Notes under the pieces: generated by a model
Databases searched by the model: none
Seen by the model: the letters and a program-made list of their open reading frames with translations, nothing else
What the model was told of the DNA's origin: nothing
Program-made: the position numbers and the translations under genes
Shown here: in pieces, positions 1 to 5,099 of the stretch
Layout of the letters: each line of letters begins with the position of its first letter
Position numbering within the stretch: position 1 is the stretch's first letter
Assembly (NCBI GenBank): GCA_019418235.1
Contig: DYCH01000054.1
Span: 1 to 6,121 of the forward strand
Direction: 5' to 3'
Source: Sutterella sp.
GTDB taxonomy: Bacteria; Pseudomonadota; Gammaproteobacteria; Burkholderiales; Burkholderiaceae_F
DNA length: 6,121 nucleotides

Positions 1-13
1 TTCTAGCCCTGAT

Positions 14-27
14 ACACAATATTGTGT
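14..27. promoter_or_regulatory. Short perfect palindrome upstream of tcdA
   Basis: Positions 14-27 read ACACAATATTGTGT, a perfect 14-base palindrome, followed on the plus strand by GCTTTTTA. As RNA it could form only a 5 bp stem with a 4-base loop, so it is a poor terminator for whatever lies upstream, although the following T-run fits that reading. It could equally be an operator for tcdA, whose start codon lies 17 bases downstream. The role is inferred; only the symmetry is seen. Confidence 0.3.
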
Positions 28-44
28 GCTTTTTATCAACATAT

Positions 45-779
45 ATGAATACAATTGACTATAGACGCTTCGGAGGCATTTCTCGACTCTTCGGGCGCGA
101 TAATTTTGAGAAACTCCAAAACGCTCATGTTTGTATCGTGGGCGTGGGCGGCGTAGGCAGCTGGGCGGTTGAAGCCATGGCTCGTACGGCTATCGGTCGG
201 ATCACGATTGTTGATGGCGATATGGTGGCTGAAAGCAACACCAACCGACAATCTCACGCAATGGATGGCAACTACGGATTAAAGAAAGTTGATGTGTTGG
301 CTCAACGCATCAAAGCGATTAATCCTGCGGTTGAAGTGATTGCTTGTGACACGTTTATCGATGAAACGAATTTTGATGAGGTGATTGGTCGCCCTGACAT
401 GGTTTTGGATTGCATTGATTCTTTGAAAGCGAAAGCGCAGTTAATTGCGTGGGCAAAGAAAAATGATATTGACTTAATCGTGAGCGCCGGGGCCGGTGGT
501 CGCGTGGATGCAACGCGTGTGAAAGTCGATGACTTGGCTCGTGTTTCAGGGGACGGTTTAGTTTCTGCTTTGCGCACCAACCTTCGTAAACATCACGGTT
601 TCCCCAAAGGGAGTGCTCAGAGCAAAAGTACCAAATTTGGTTTCCCTTGTGTTTATAGCGATGAACCGGTTTTGCCCAGTCAAGACGGAGAGGATGGTTT
701 TGGCGTCTTTGTAGGGGTTACGGCGGTTTTTGGCATGACCATGGCTTCGCTGGCAGTAAGGACTTTGTTAGAAAAATAG
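45..779 (+). CDS. tcdA: tRNA threonylcarbamoyladenosine dehydratase (TcdA/CsdL, E1-like)
   Basis: This is an E1-like, ThiF/MoeB-fold enzyme. It activates the carboxylate of t6A37 in ANN-decoding tRNAs with ATP and cyclises it to ct6A in the cytoplasm. From the ATG at 45 it is 244 residues. The N-terminal YRRFGG lead-in (6-11) is typical of the family. A nucleotide-binding GVGGVGS loop lies at 33-39, the acidic VDGD at 56-59, the NTNRQ adenylation motif at 65-69, DCIDS at 122-126 and AGAGG at 148-152. A GTG at 24 would add seven residues, but it lies inside a palindrome and extends past the usual family start, so ATG 45 was chosen; neither has a good Shine-Dalgarno site. E. coli TcdA is 268 residues. 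The difference is mainly in the C-terminal part, where a loop of about 20 residues between the PQSDG-like segment (here PSQDG) and the final GFG...VTAVFG helix is missing. The reading frame is intact, so this looks like a natural short form. No sulfur-transfer gene (csdA/csdE) is visible beside it. Confidence 0.93.
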   Translation: MNTIDYRRFGGISRLFGRDNFEKLQNAHVCIVGVGGVGSWAVEAMARTAIGRITIVDGDMVAESNTNRQSHAMDGNYGLKKVDVLAQRIKAINPAVEVIACDTFIDETNFDEVIGRPDMVLDCIDSLKAKAQLIAWAKKNDIDLIVSAGAGGRVDATRVKVDDLARVSGDGLVSALRTNLRKHHGFPKGSAQSKSTKFGFPCVYSDEPVLPSQDGEDGFGVFVGVTAVFGMTMASLAVRTLLEK

Positions 780-890
780 GGGTCTTTACCGAGTATTGCC
801 TAGCATGACAAAAAAGCTTGATAAATGTCAGAGATTTCTTCCCCCTTTTATACAAAAAAGTCCTAAACTAAAATAAAAGAACACTTTTTC

Positions 891-895
891 CGGAG
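891..895 (+). promoter_or_regulatory. Ribosome binding site of the universal stress protein
   Basis: CGGAG at 891-895 lies five bases before ATG 901. The in-frame GTG at 895 overlaps this site and so cannot be the start it serves; this fixes the start at 901. Confidence 0.75.
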
Positions 896-900
896 TGACT

Positions 901-1335
901 ATGTATAAAAAGATTCTTGTGCCGATTGATGGTAGTGAACTCTCTTACCAAGCTGTTGAAGGCGCTGCCAAGTTTGCAGCACCGATGAAAGCAAAGATTG
1001 TGCTTTTGACCGTGATTGAACCCTATTCTTATACGAATTTAAGTGAATATCGCCCGGAAAGCATCACTCAATACGACCAACGAGTTAAAGACCAAGCAAT
1101 GGATCGTTTGGAACAAGCTCGTGATATTTTGGAAAAGACCGGTGTTGAAGTTACGCCTTGCTCGAAGAAGTCCTTCTCGCCCTCTGAAGCGATTATGGAA
1201 GTGAGCGAAGAGCTCGGTTGTGATTTGATTTTCATGGCTAGCCACGGTCGTAAGGGTTTGGCTGCTGTGTTGTTGGGTAGTGAAACGCAAAAAGTGTTGA
1301 CGCACTCAAAGTTGCCGGTGGTGGTTTTCCGCTAA
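901..1335 (+). CDS. Universal stress protein, UspA family, single domain
   Basis: This is a 144-residue cytoplasmic universal stress protein, the usual length for a one-domain Usp that works as a homodimer. The N-terminal strand and loop KKILVPIDGS (3-12) carries the conserved aspartate at 10. The C-terminal nucleotide-binding motif normally reads G-x2-G-x9-G-S/T. Here it is A113-x2-G116-x9-G126-S127, followed by the usual ending with LPVVVFR. The first glycine is alanine, a common variant, so the protein probably belongs to the ATP-binding type, but binding is inferred. Usp proteins aid survival under starvation, oxidative or respiratory stress; the specific role here cannot be read from sequence. 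The gene lies 121 bases after tcdA without a clear terminator between them, so read-through is possible. A weak -10-like TAAAAT at 869-874 suggests it may have its own promoter. It ends in a strong terminator and is not linked to the Fic gene downstream. Confidence 0.92.
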   Translation: MYKKILVPIDGSELSYQAVEGAAKFAAPMKAKIVLLTVIEPYSYTNLSEYRPESITQYDQRVKDQAMDRLEQARDILEKTGVEVTPCSKKSFSPSEAIMEVSEELGCDLIFMASHGRKGLAAVLLGSETQKVLTHSKLPVVVFR

Positions 1336-1366
1336 GAATCTGTTAGCTTTCGAGCTTTTGAATTGA

Positions 1367-1394
1367 GGGATGCGCTGTTGTGCGTCCCTTTTTT
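1367..1394 (+). terminator. Intrinsic terminator of the usp gene
   Basis: GGGATGCGC (1367-1375) pairs with GTGCGTCCC (1380-1388) in a 9 bp stem that includes two G-U pairs, around a TGTT loop. Six T follow directly at 1389-1394. It lies 31 bases after the usp stop codon. Confidence 0.88.
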
Positions 1395-1396
1395 CG

Positions 1397-1425
1397 TTCT
1401 TATTAGGTTGGATAGTCACGATAAT
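1397..1425 (+). promoter_or_regulatory. Weak sigma70-type promoter candidate for the Fic gene
   Basis: A -10-like GATAAT lies at 1420-1425 with a poor -35 (TTCTTA, 1397-1402) at 17-base spacing. It sits just after the usp terminator, where the Fic gene needs a promoter. The predicted start near 1432 would leave a leader under 20 bases before the first in-frame ATG at 1450. This is only a consensus match by eye. Confidence 0.28.
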
Positions 1426-1449
1426 CGAGGGTAAATCGAATGGAATCGT

Positions 1450-2526
1450 ATGGGAAATCGTATGAAACTTAATTTAAATGATAGTTCCTTTGTTTTTGAC
1501 AGCGAAATTGTTTCCTTGCTTCTTGAAATCGAAGAATTTAAAGGAAGCTGGAAAGCCTATGGCAATCTTCCTTCCAAACGATTAGCCGAGCTTAAACGTA
1601 TCGCCACCATTGAAAGTGTGGGTTCGTCCACTCGTATTGAAGGCAGCAGACTTTCTAATGCAGAGGTCTCTCGAATTATGGCGGGGTTATCCTCAAAATC
1701 TTTTGCCACGCGAGATGAGCAGGAGGTAGCAGGATATGCTTTGCTCATGAATGAGATTTTCGAGTCTTGGGAAGAAATGCCTTTGACGGAAAACATCATC
1801 AAACAGATGCATAGCATTCTTATGCGCGCAAGCGACAAGGATGAACGTCATCGAGGTGCTTATAAAACTGTTGAAAATAATGTAGTGGCTTTTGATAAAG
1901 ACGGTAATCAAATCGGTATTGTGTTTGAAACTGCTTCAGCTTTTGAAACACCTTTGTGCATGGAAGAGTTGGTGGAGTGGACGAATCTGCGTCTTCAAGA
2001 TCAGCGTTTGCCGGCATTGGTCGTGATTGGGATGTTCATTGTTTCATTTTTGGCAATTCACCCGTTTCAAGACGGCAATGGTCGATTGTCTCGTGCACTA
2101 ACGATTTTGTTGCTCATGCGTGCCAGTTACGTTTACGTTCCATATAGCTCATTGGAAAGCATTGTTGAAGCATCAAAGCAAATCTATTACGTGTCCTTGC
2201 GCGCCACTCAGAAGACTTTACAAACTTCTGAGCCCAATTGGAATATTTGGTTAGTTTTCTTCTTGAAGACTTTGGTCAAGCAGATTCGGAACTTGAAGAG
2301 CAAAGTGGAGAGTGAACATCTCTTAAGGACAATGCCAGAAATTTCTCTTCGAATCATTGAGCAAATTCAGGCTAATGGTGCAATGAGCATTGCCGACTTG
2401 GAAACGCTACTAAAGGTCAACAAATACACGTTGCGAGACCATTTAAAGCGTTTGACGGAAGAAGGCTATTTGATTCGAGTGGGCTCAGGTCGCGCCACAA
2501 AATACAACTTGAAAGCGTTTAGCTAA
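1450..2526 (+). CDS. Class II Fic protein adenylyltransferase with C-terminal winged helix
   Basis: This 358-residue soluble protein is predicted to transfer AMP from ATP to hydroxyl side chains of target proteins. The N-terminal Fic_N region covers about 10-90 and contains the inhibitory-helix motif STRIEG at 60-65 (S/T-x3-E-G/N), with E64 the expected inhibitory glutamate. This marks it as class II, in which self-inhibition is built in. The flap that docks targets is about 136-146. The catalytic motif HPFQDGNGRLSR is at 204-215 and complete: H204 as base, D208 for Mg, N210, G211, R212 and R215. A winged-helix domain at about 298-355 (recognition segment near VNKYTLRDHLKRL) may bind DNA, perhaps its own promoter; this is inferred from similar Fic-wHTH proteins. 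No antitoxin gene is next to it. Three ATGs lie at 1440, 1450 and 1462; 1450 and 1462 are in frame, and 1450 is chosen as the longest. The GAGGG at 1427-1431 is best spaced for the out-of-frame 1440 ATG. The gene stands alone between two terminators; targets are unknown. Confidence 0.93.
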   Translation: MGNRMKLNLNDSSFVFDSEIVSLLLEIEEFKGSWKAYGNLPSKRLAELKRIATIESVGSSTRIEGSRLSNAEVSRIMAGLSSKSFATRDEQEVAGYALLMNEIFESWEEMPLTENIIKQMHSILMRASDKDERHRGAYKTVENNVVAFDKDGNQIGIVFETASAFETPLCMEELVEWTNLRLQDQRLPALVVIGMFIVSFLAIHPFQDGNGRLSRALTILLLMRASYVYVPYSSLESIVEASKQIYYVSLRATQKTLQTSEPNWNIWLVFFLKTLVKQIRNLKSKVESEHLLRTMPEISLRIIEQIQANGAMSIADLETLLKVNKYTLRDHLKRLTEEGYLIRVGSGRATKYNLKAFS

Positions 2527-2540
2527 ATTGGTATCAAGTC

Positions 2541-2599
2541 AAAAAGTTACGATCTAACAACGACCAAAGTGATGGATTGTTGTTAGATCAAGCTTTTTT
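2541..2599. terminator. Bidirectional intrinsic terminator between the Fic gene and the cytochrome b operon
   Basis: GATCTAACAAC (2551-2561) is perfectly complementary to GTTGTTAGATC (2579-2589); two further pairs, one of them G-U, extend it inward. On the plus strand AAGC and six T (2594-2599) follow. On the minus strand the stem is followed by GTAAC and five T (complement of 2541-2545). It can therefore end the Fic transcript and the converging cytochrome b transcript, whose stop codon is only 11 bases from the stem. Confidence 0.88.
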
Positions 2600-3268
2600 C
2601 TAGTTTTTTGAGTTCTCAAGCACTTTCTTTGCTTCTTCAACACCCTCAGTCCACAAACTGTGTCGGTGTAACACGTAGCGAGCTTTGACTCTCCCGTTAA
2701 ACATGGCGGGTATTAACTCTCGATTAGCTTTGAAAATAAATGCCGCCATATGACCGATAAAAAGCACGATTGTTAAGAACATGCCGAGGTTATGCAATTG
2801 CGCGAGCCAAAAAAGCGCAGGATCAGGGAGGTCAATACCGGCTAAGTTTTTTCCTGCCTTTAGAAGTCCCGTCACAATCACCAAGGCAAAAACAACAGCA
2901 AAGCTCGCCCATGCCAAGCGTTGCTCAGGCAAGTATTTCTCTGAAGGCGGTTCTTCTTGTCCTGTCAACAAAGCTTTGATAATCGCAACACTTTTAACCA
3001 AATCCCCCTTTTTCGGAACGATGTCAAACTGCGCATCCAACGCATGGATCGTTACGTGGAAAACGCATAAAAAGGTAAAAACCAAACCGAAAATGTAGTG
3101 CCAGGTTAATGTTGTGAAATAATCTGCCGTCCATGGTGCAATGAGTGTTAAGCCGTATCGTTTGGCCACAGGCATTTGCAAAATCCCCGTGGCAATGAGG
3201 CCGAAGCAGGAAAGTGCAATTCCCCAATGCACTAAACGATTTCTCAGACTTTGACGAAGAATGGTCAT
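2600..3268 (-). CDS. Di-haem cytochrome b membrane subunit, formate dehydrogenase gamma (FdnI) type
   Basis: This 222-residue inner-membrane protein has four helices, at about 12-32, 52-77, 117-137 and 153-180. It belongs to the cytochrome b family shared by formate dehydrogenase gamma subunits and Ni-Fe hydrogenase cytochromes (Ni_hydr_CYTB). Histidines at 14, 57, 159 and 173 fall where E. coli FdnI has its four haem ligands (18, 57, 155, 169). H159 and H173 are 14 residues apart, as in FdnI, so two b haems across the membrane are expected. H71 and H75 are further histidines in helix 2. The role is to pass electrons between the quinone pool and the iron-sulfur subunit encoded just upstream. 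The start is fixed by AAGGAGG eight bases before it; the two genes are separated by 3 bases. No molybdenum or hydrogenase catalytic subunit is encoded in the window, so the substrate cannot be assigned and the name formate dehydrogenase would be over-specific. Confidence 0.88.
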   Translation of the reverse strand: MTILRQSLRNRLVHWGIALSCFGLIATGILQMPVAKRYGLTLIAPWTADYFTTLTWHYIFGLVFTFLCVFHVTIHALDAQFDIVPKKGDLVKSVAIIKALLTGQEEPPSEKYLPEQRLAWASFAVVFALVIVTGLLKAGKNLAGIDLPDPALFWLAQLHNLGMFLTIVLFIGHMAAFIFKANRELIPAMFNGRVKARYVLHRHSLWTEGVEEAKKVLENSKN

Positions 3269-3271
3269 GGT

Positions 3272-4246
3272 CTATTCCTCCTTGTCCGAAGAATTCGTTT
3301 TTGATGTCAACTTTTTGCGTTGTCGCAAAAGATAGGCTGCGCCGACTGCCGCAAGGGGAGCAGCTAAAGTGGCTTTGGCCCAACCCGAAGACGCTTGAAG
3401 TTTGGGCTCCGATTCTTGGAAACCGGCTCGGCCGTTGTTCTTCTTCTCAACGCCTGATTGAGCCAACGATTTTTGAAGTGTCTCAAAAGGAACAGAAGAG
3501 ATATACCACGTGGCCGTGCCGCCATTTTCCTTTTGTCCGTAGAGATAGCGACCGTCTGCCATTTTTTGAATTTCTTTTTCAATCACCTTTAGTGGCGCAA
3601 AGATCATTGCTCCTTTCGGGCAGGCTTGAGCGCACGCCAGTGTCTCTCCCTTTTGCAAGCGATCGGCGCAAAAGTCGCACTTGTACATCACGCCGCCTCC
3701 GGCAAATTTGGGCGCAATATCAAGGTAAAGGCCAACGCCAGCTTGACGTTGCGGCACTTCCCACGGACAGACATCGCGACACTTTGCACCGCCAAAACAA
3801 ACATTGGGATTGATGCCCACAGCGCCTTGCTCGGACTTATCAATGGCGCCAAAGGGGCAGATTTTTCGACATGGAGCGTCAAAGCAATGCATGCAGCGGC
3901 GTGGTGCGTAAACCGTGCGGTTGCCGACTTGAATCGTCTCGACGTAGAGCCAGTTGTAGGGTGTTAAACGGTCAATACGATTTCGGTCATCGGAGAAGTC
4001 CTCAAACTTTTTCTGAGGCCAATAAGGTTTAAGCGGCTTTTGAGGTTCGGGGAACTTCGTCTGGTTTTTCTCTTGACACGCCTTCACGCAGGCGGGAATC
4101 GGGGAACCGGCACAACCGTCACAGCGATCCAAATCAATGACACTAACCCATTGGTCATTTACGGGTGATTGTGCATGGGTTTGAGTGGCGCTCACCGCCA
4201 AAGAAGTAAAAACTGCACTTTTGAGGAAGGTTCGTCGATCGGTCAC
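3272..4246 (-). CDS. Tat-exported four-cluster iron-sulfur electron-transfer protein (HybA/FdnH type)
   Basis: This protein has 324 residues from a GTG at 4246, chosen because GGAGG lies four bases before it; an upstream ATG at 4300 would put 18 residues ahead of the Tat signal. The N-terminus TDRRTFLK (2-9) is a twin-arginine signal, with likely cleavage after THA (23-25). Cysteine groups follow in the ferredoxin order of FdnH/HybA: C42, C45, C53, C57; C117, C120, C125, C129; C149, C155, C159; and C189, C192, C204, C208. The third group has G152 where the second cysteine is expected, so it may hold a [3Fe-4S] cluster. A single hydrophobic helix at about 287-307 followed by basic residues anchors the C-terminus, as in FdnH and HybA, leaving the clusters in the periplasm. 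The segment YLYGQKENGGT before the anchor also resembles HybA. It should wire a periplasmic enzyme to the cytochrome b encoded 3 bases downstream. The catalytic partner is not nearby. The family is firm; the pathway is unknown. Confidence 0.88.
   Translation of the reverse strand: MTDRRTFLKSAVFTSLAVSATQTHAQSPVNDQWVSVIDLDRCDGCAGSPIPACVKACQEKNQTKFPEPQKPLKPYWPQKKFEDFSDDRNRIDRLTPYNWLYVETIQVGNRTVYAPRRCMHCFDAPCRKICPFGAIDKSEQGAVGINPNVCFGGAKCRDVCPWEVPQRQAGVGLYLDIAPKFAGGGVMYKCDFCADRLQKGETLACAQACPKGAMIFAPLKVIEKEIQKMADGRYLYGQKENGGTATWYISSVPFETLQKSLAQSGVEKKNNGRAGFQESEPKLQASSGWAKATLAAPLAAVGAAYLLRQRKKLTSKTNSSDKEE
3277..3283 (-). promoter_or_regulatory. Strong ribosome binding site of cytochrome b inside the upstream gene
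   Basis: On the minus strand AAGGAGG (complement of 3277-3283) stands eight bases before the ATG at 3268. It lies within the last codons of the iron-sulfur gene, whose stop is only 3 bases before that ATG. This geometry suggests translational coupling and a fixed ratio of the two proteins. Confidence 0.85.
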
Positions 4247-4250
4247 AAAA

Positions 4251-4255
4251 CCTCC
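4251..4255 (-). promoter_or_regulatory. Ribosome binding site that decides the GTG start of the iron-sulfur gene
   Basis: The minus strand reads CGGAGGTTTTGTG, with GGAGG as the complement of 4251-4255 and GTG at 4246-4244. The ATG at 4300 has no such site, and starting there would place extra residues before the Tat motif. Confidence 0.8.
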
Positions 4256-4272
4256 GAAAATAATGAATGAGT

Positions 4273-4311
4273 AACAATTTCTATTGTAGGGGGGATTCAT
4301 TGAGAATTGTT
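4273..4311 (-). promoter_or_regulatory. Possible promoter and inverted repeat upstream of the iron-sulfur/cytochrome b operon
   Basis: The 200 bases between the GTG start (4246) and the rpsT terminator (4447) hold no credible gene and should carry the operon's promoter. On the minus strand TACAAT (4288-4283) resembles a -10 box, without a matching -35 box. It lies between two 7-base inverted arms, AACAATT (4273-4279) and AATTGTT (4305-4311), whose centres are 32 bases apart. A weak -35 with flanking symmetry would suit a promoter under a regulator, but no known operator was recognised and no FNR-type TTGAT-N4-ATCAA was found. Confidence 0.28.
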
Positions 4312-4446
4312 GAAGAGAGGCACGAAGAAGTCTTGGTTTCTATGGCACGAATAGAAATAGAGACAAGAAATTGGAGCTCAACGCACAAAAGAGATACTTT
4401 TGAAGAGTCTTATCGAAAGTACTGTCGGGGGAGGGAGACTAGACGC

Positions 4447-4485
4447 ACAAAAACAAAGAAGGGACAGTTTTTCAACTATCCCTTC
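4447..4485 (-). terminator. Intrinsic terminator of rpsT
   Basis: On the minus strand AAGGGATAGTT and AACTGTCCCTT pair in an 11 bp stem with one T-G pair around a GAAA loop (complement of 4459-4484; one more G-C pair at 4458/4485). CTTTGTTTTTGTG follows. It lies 24 bases after the rpsT stop and separates it from the iron-sulfur operon on the same strand. Confidence 0.87.
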
Positions 4486-4509
4486 AGTGCTTTTAGCAAA
4501 CTTGCTGAA

Positions 4510-4773
4510 TTAGGCCATAGCCTTGATAGCAGCAGACAAGCGGCTCTTATGACGAGCAGCAGCGTTTGCGTGCAAAATGTTCTTGCGGGCCATCGTGTCG
4601 ATAACGATTTGAGCCAACTTGAAAGATTCAGCGGCAGCAGCCTTGTCACCAGCAACGATCAACTTGCGAACGGCCTTGATGGCGGTACGGTATTGAGAAC
4701 GTTGAGCAGAAAGGTGCTGATTGCGCGCAACAGCTTGACGAGCGCGCTTACGAGCTTGTTTGGTATTAGCCAT
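4510..4773 (-). CDS. rpsT: 30S ribosomal protein S20
   Basis: This 87-residue basic protein, of normal length for S20, binds 16S rRNA early in assembly of the small subunit. The N-terminus MANTKQARKRARQ is the family hallmark. The helices rich in alanine, lysine and arginine run through to the C-terminal RHKSRLSAAIKAMA, matching the S20 three-helix bundle. The ATG start has AAGGA (complement of 4780-4784) six bases before it. The gene is monocistronic: its own terminator lies at 4447-4485, and a promoter is predicted at 4963-4991, leaving a leader of roughly 180 bases. That leader contains competing hairpins described separately. S20 in E. coli represses its own translation, so some leader-based control would not be surprising, but the mechanism here is inferred. 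The neighbour on the other side, murJ, is divergent, an arrangement common in Betaproteobacteria. Confidence 0.97.
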   Translation of the reverse strand: MANTKQARKRARQAVARNQHLSAQRSQYRTAIKAVRKLIVAGDKAAAAESFKLAQIVIDTMARKNILHANAAARHKSRLSAAIKAMA

Positions 4774-4792
4774 TGTTTTTCCTTGCCTTATT

Positions 4793-4875
4793 AAAAAGTT
4801 ACGGCTGTTAAATGACAGCCGCTTTCAAAGGCATTAAGCATTTAAAAGGACGCTTCAGCAAAGGGAAGCGGCTGG
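4793..4875 (-). promoter_or_regulatory. Attenuator-like leader of rpsT with competing hairpins
   Basis: Read along the rpsT transcript (minus strand) there are three segments. The first is CAGCCGCTT (4875-4867). The second is AAGCGGCTGT (4824-4815). The third is ACAGCCG (4808-4802), followed after TAAC by five T (4797-4793). Segments one and two are complementary over 9 bp. Segments two and three are complementary over 7 bp with a 6-base loop, and this hairpin plus the T-run looks like a short intrinsic terminator 18 bases before the end of the ribosome binding site region. The two pairings exclude each other, the classic antiterminator/terminator layout. Complementarity is seen directly; regulation and the ligand (perhaps S20 itself) are inference. 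No leader peptide was recognised. Confidence 0.5.
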
Positions 4876-4918
4876 TAATTCTCTGTTTTCCAATGAGTTT
4901 TCGAGCGTTCTCTCGGGC

Positions 4919-4967
4919 ATAGTTAAACGTCCACGAAGAACGACCCCTTGGAAAAGTGCTTAACTAT
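4919..4967. repeat. Inverted repeat overlapping the predicted rpsT -10 box
   Basis: ATAGTTAA (4919-4926) and TTAACTAT (4960-4967) are perfect 8-base inverted arms separated by 33 bases. The right arm overlaps the predicted rpsT -10 (TATAGT on the minus strand). The left arm gives CATAGT on the plus strand, which could be a mirrored -10 for murJ, though no good -35 accompanies it. The function is unknown; chance in an AT-rich spacer is possible. Confidence 0.3.
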
Positions 4968-4991
4968 ACCAAAAAGTTTCAAACCTCTCAA
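4963..4991 (-). promoter_or_regulatory. Predicted sigma70 promoter of rpsT
   Basis: On the minus strand TTGAGA (4991-4986) and TATAGT (4968-4963) are separated by 17 bases; each box is one base away from consensus. Transcription would begin near 4956 and give a leader of about 180 bases containing the competing hairpins. Confidence 0.6.
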
Positions 4992-5099
4992 GCTCTTAGA
5001 CGAATTTAATTGCTAATGTTTTCATTTGAAACGGTGAAAGTCCCAATTTTCCGCTAAGATTTCGAGCAGTATCAAGAATTTTTCTGAGTTGTTTTTTCA

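Larger units (their letters stand above)
4774..5099. other. Divergent intergenic region between rpsT and murJ
   Basis: These 326 bases hold no credible protein gene. The rpsT side contains its ribosome binding site, the competing hairpins and the predicted promoter. The murJ side (about 4992-5099) is AT-rich and should hold the murJ promoter; a -10-like TAAGAT at 5055-5060 lacks a good -35 and is not called. No tRNA or known small RNA was recognised. Confidence 0.6.

Noticed and set aside
24..44. GTG at 24 as the start of tcdA
   Set aside because: It lies in a palindrome, lacks a ribosome binding site and adds seven residues before the usual family N-terminus; ATG 45 fits better.
756..789. 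Possible hairpin GTAAGGAC/GTCTTTAC at the end of tcdA
   Set aside because: The loop is long (18 bases), the stem holds a G-U pair, and no T-run follows, so a terminator is not supported.
1450..2526. Fic gene as half of a toxin-antitoxin pair
   Set aside because: No small antitoxin gene lies on either side, and the inhibitory helix motif is within the same protein.
3214..3813. Plus-strand open frame of 199 codons within the iron-sulfur/cytochrome b operon
   Set aside because: It is antisense to two confidently identified genes, and its composition is that of a reverse shadow frame.
4247..4300. ATG at 4300 as start of the iron-sulfur gene
   Set aside because: It would put 18 residues before the Tat motif and has no ribosome binding site, while GTG 4246 has GGAGG directly upstream.
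4256..4446. FNR-type binding site upstream of the redox operon
   Set aside because: No TTGAT-N4-ATCAA-like sequence was found on reading; TTGAGAATTGTTGA near 4300 lacks the required symmetry.
4267..4794. Plus-strand open frame of 175 codons across rpsT and its flanks
   Set aside because: It is antisense to the whole of rpsT and its terminator, lacks a ribosome binding site, and its translation shows no recognisable domain; rpsT explains the openness.
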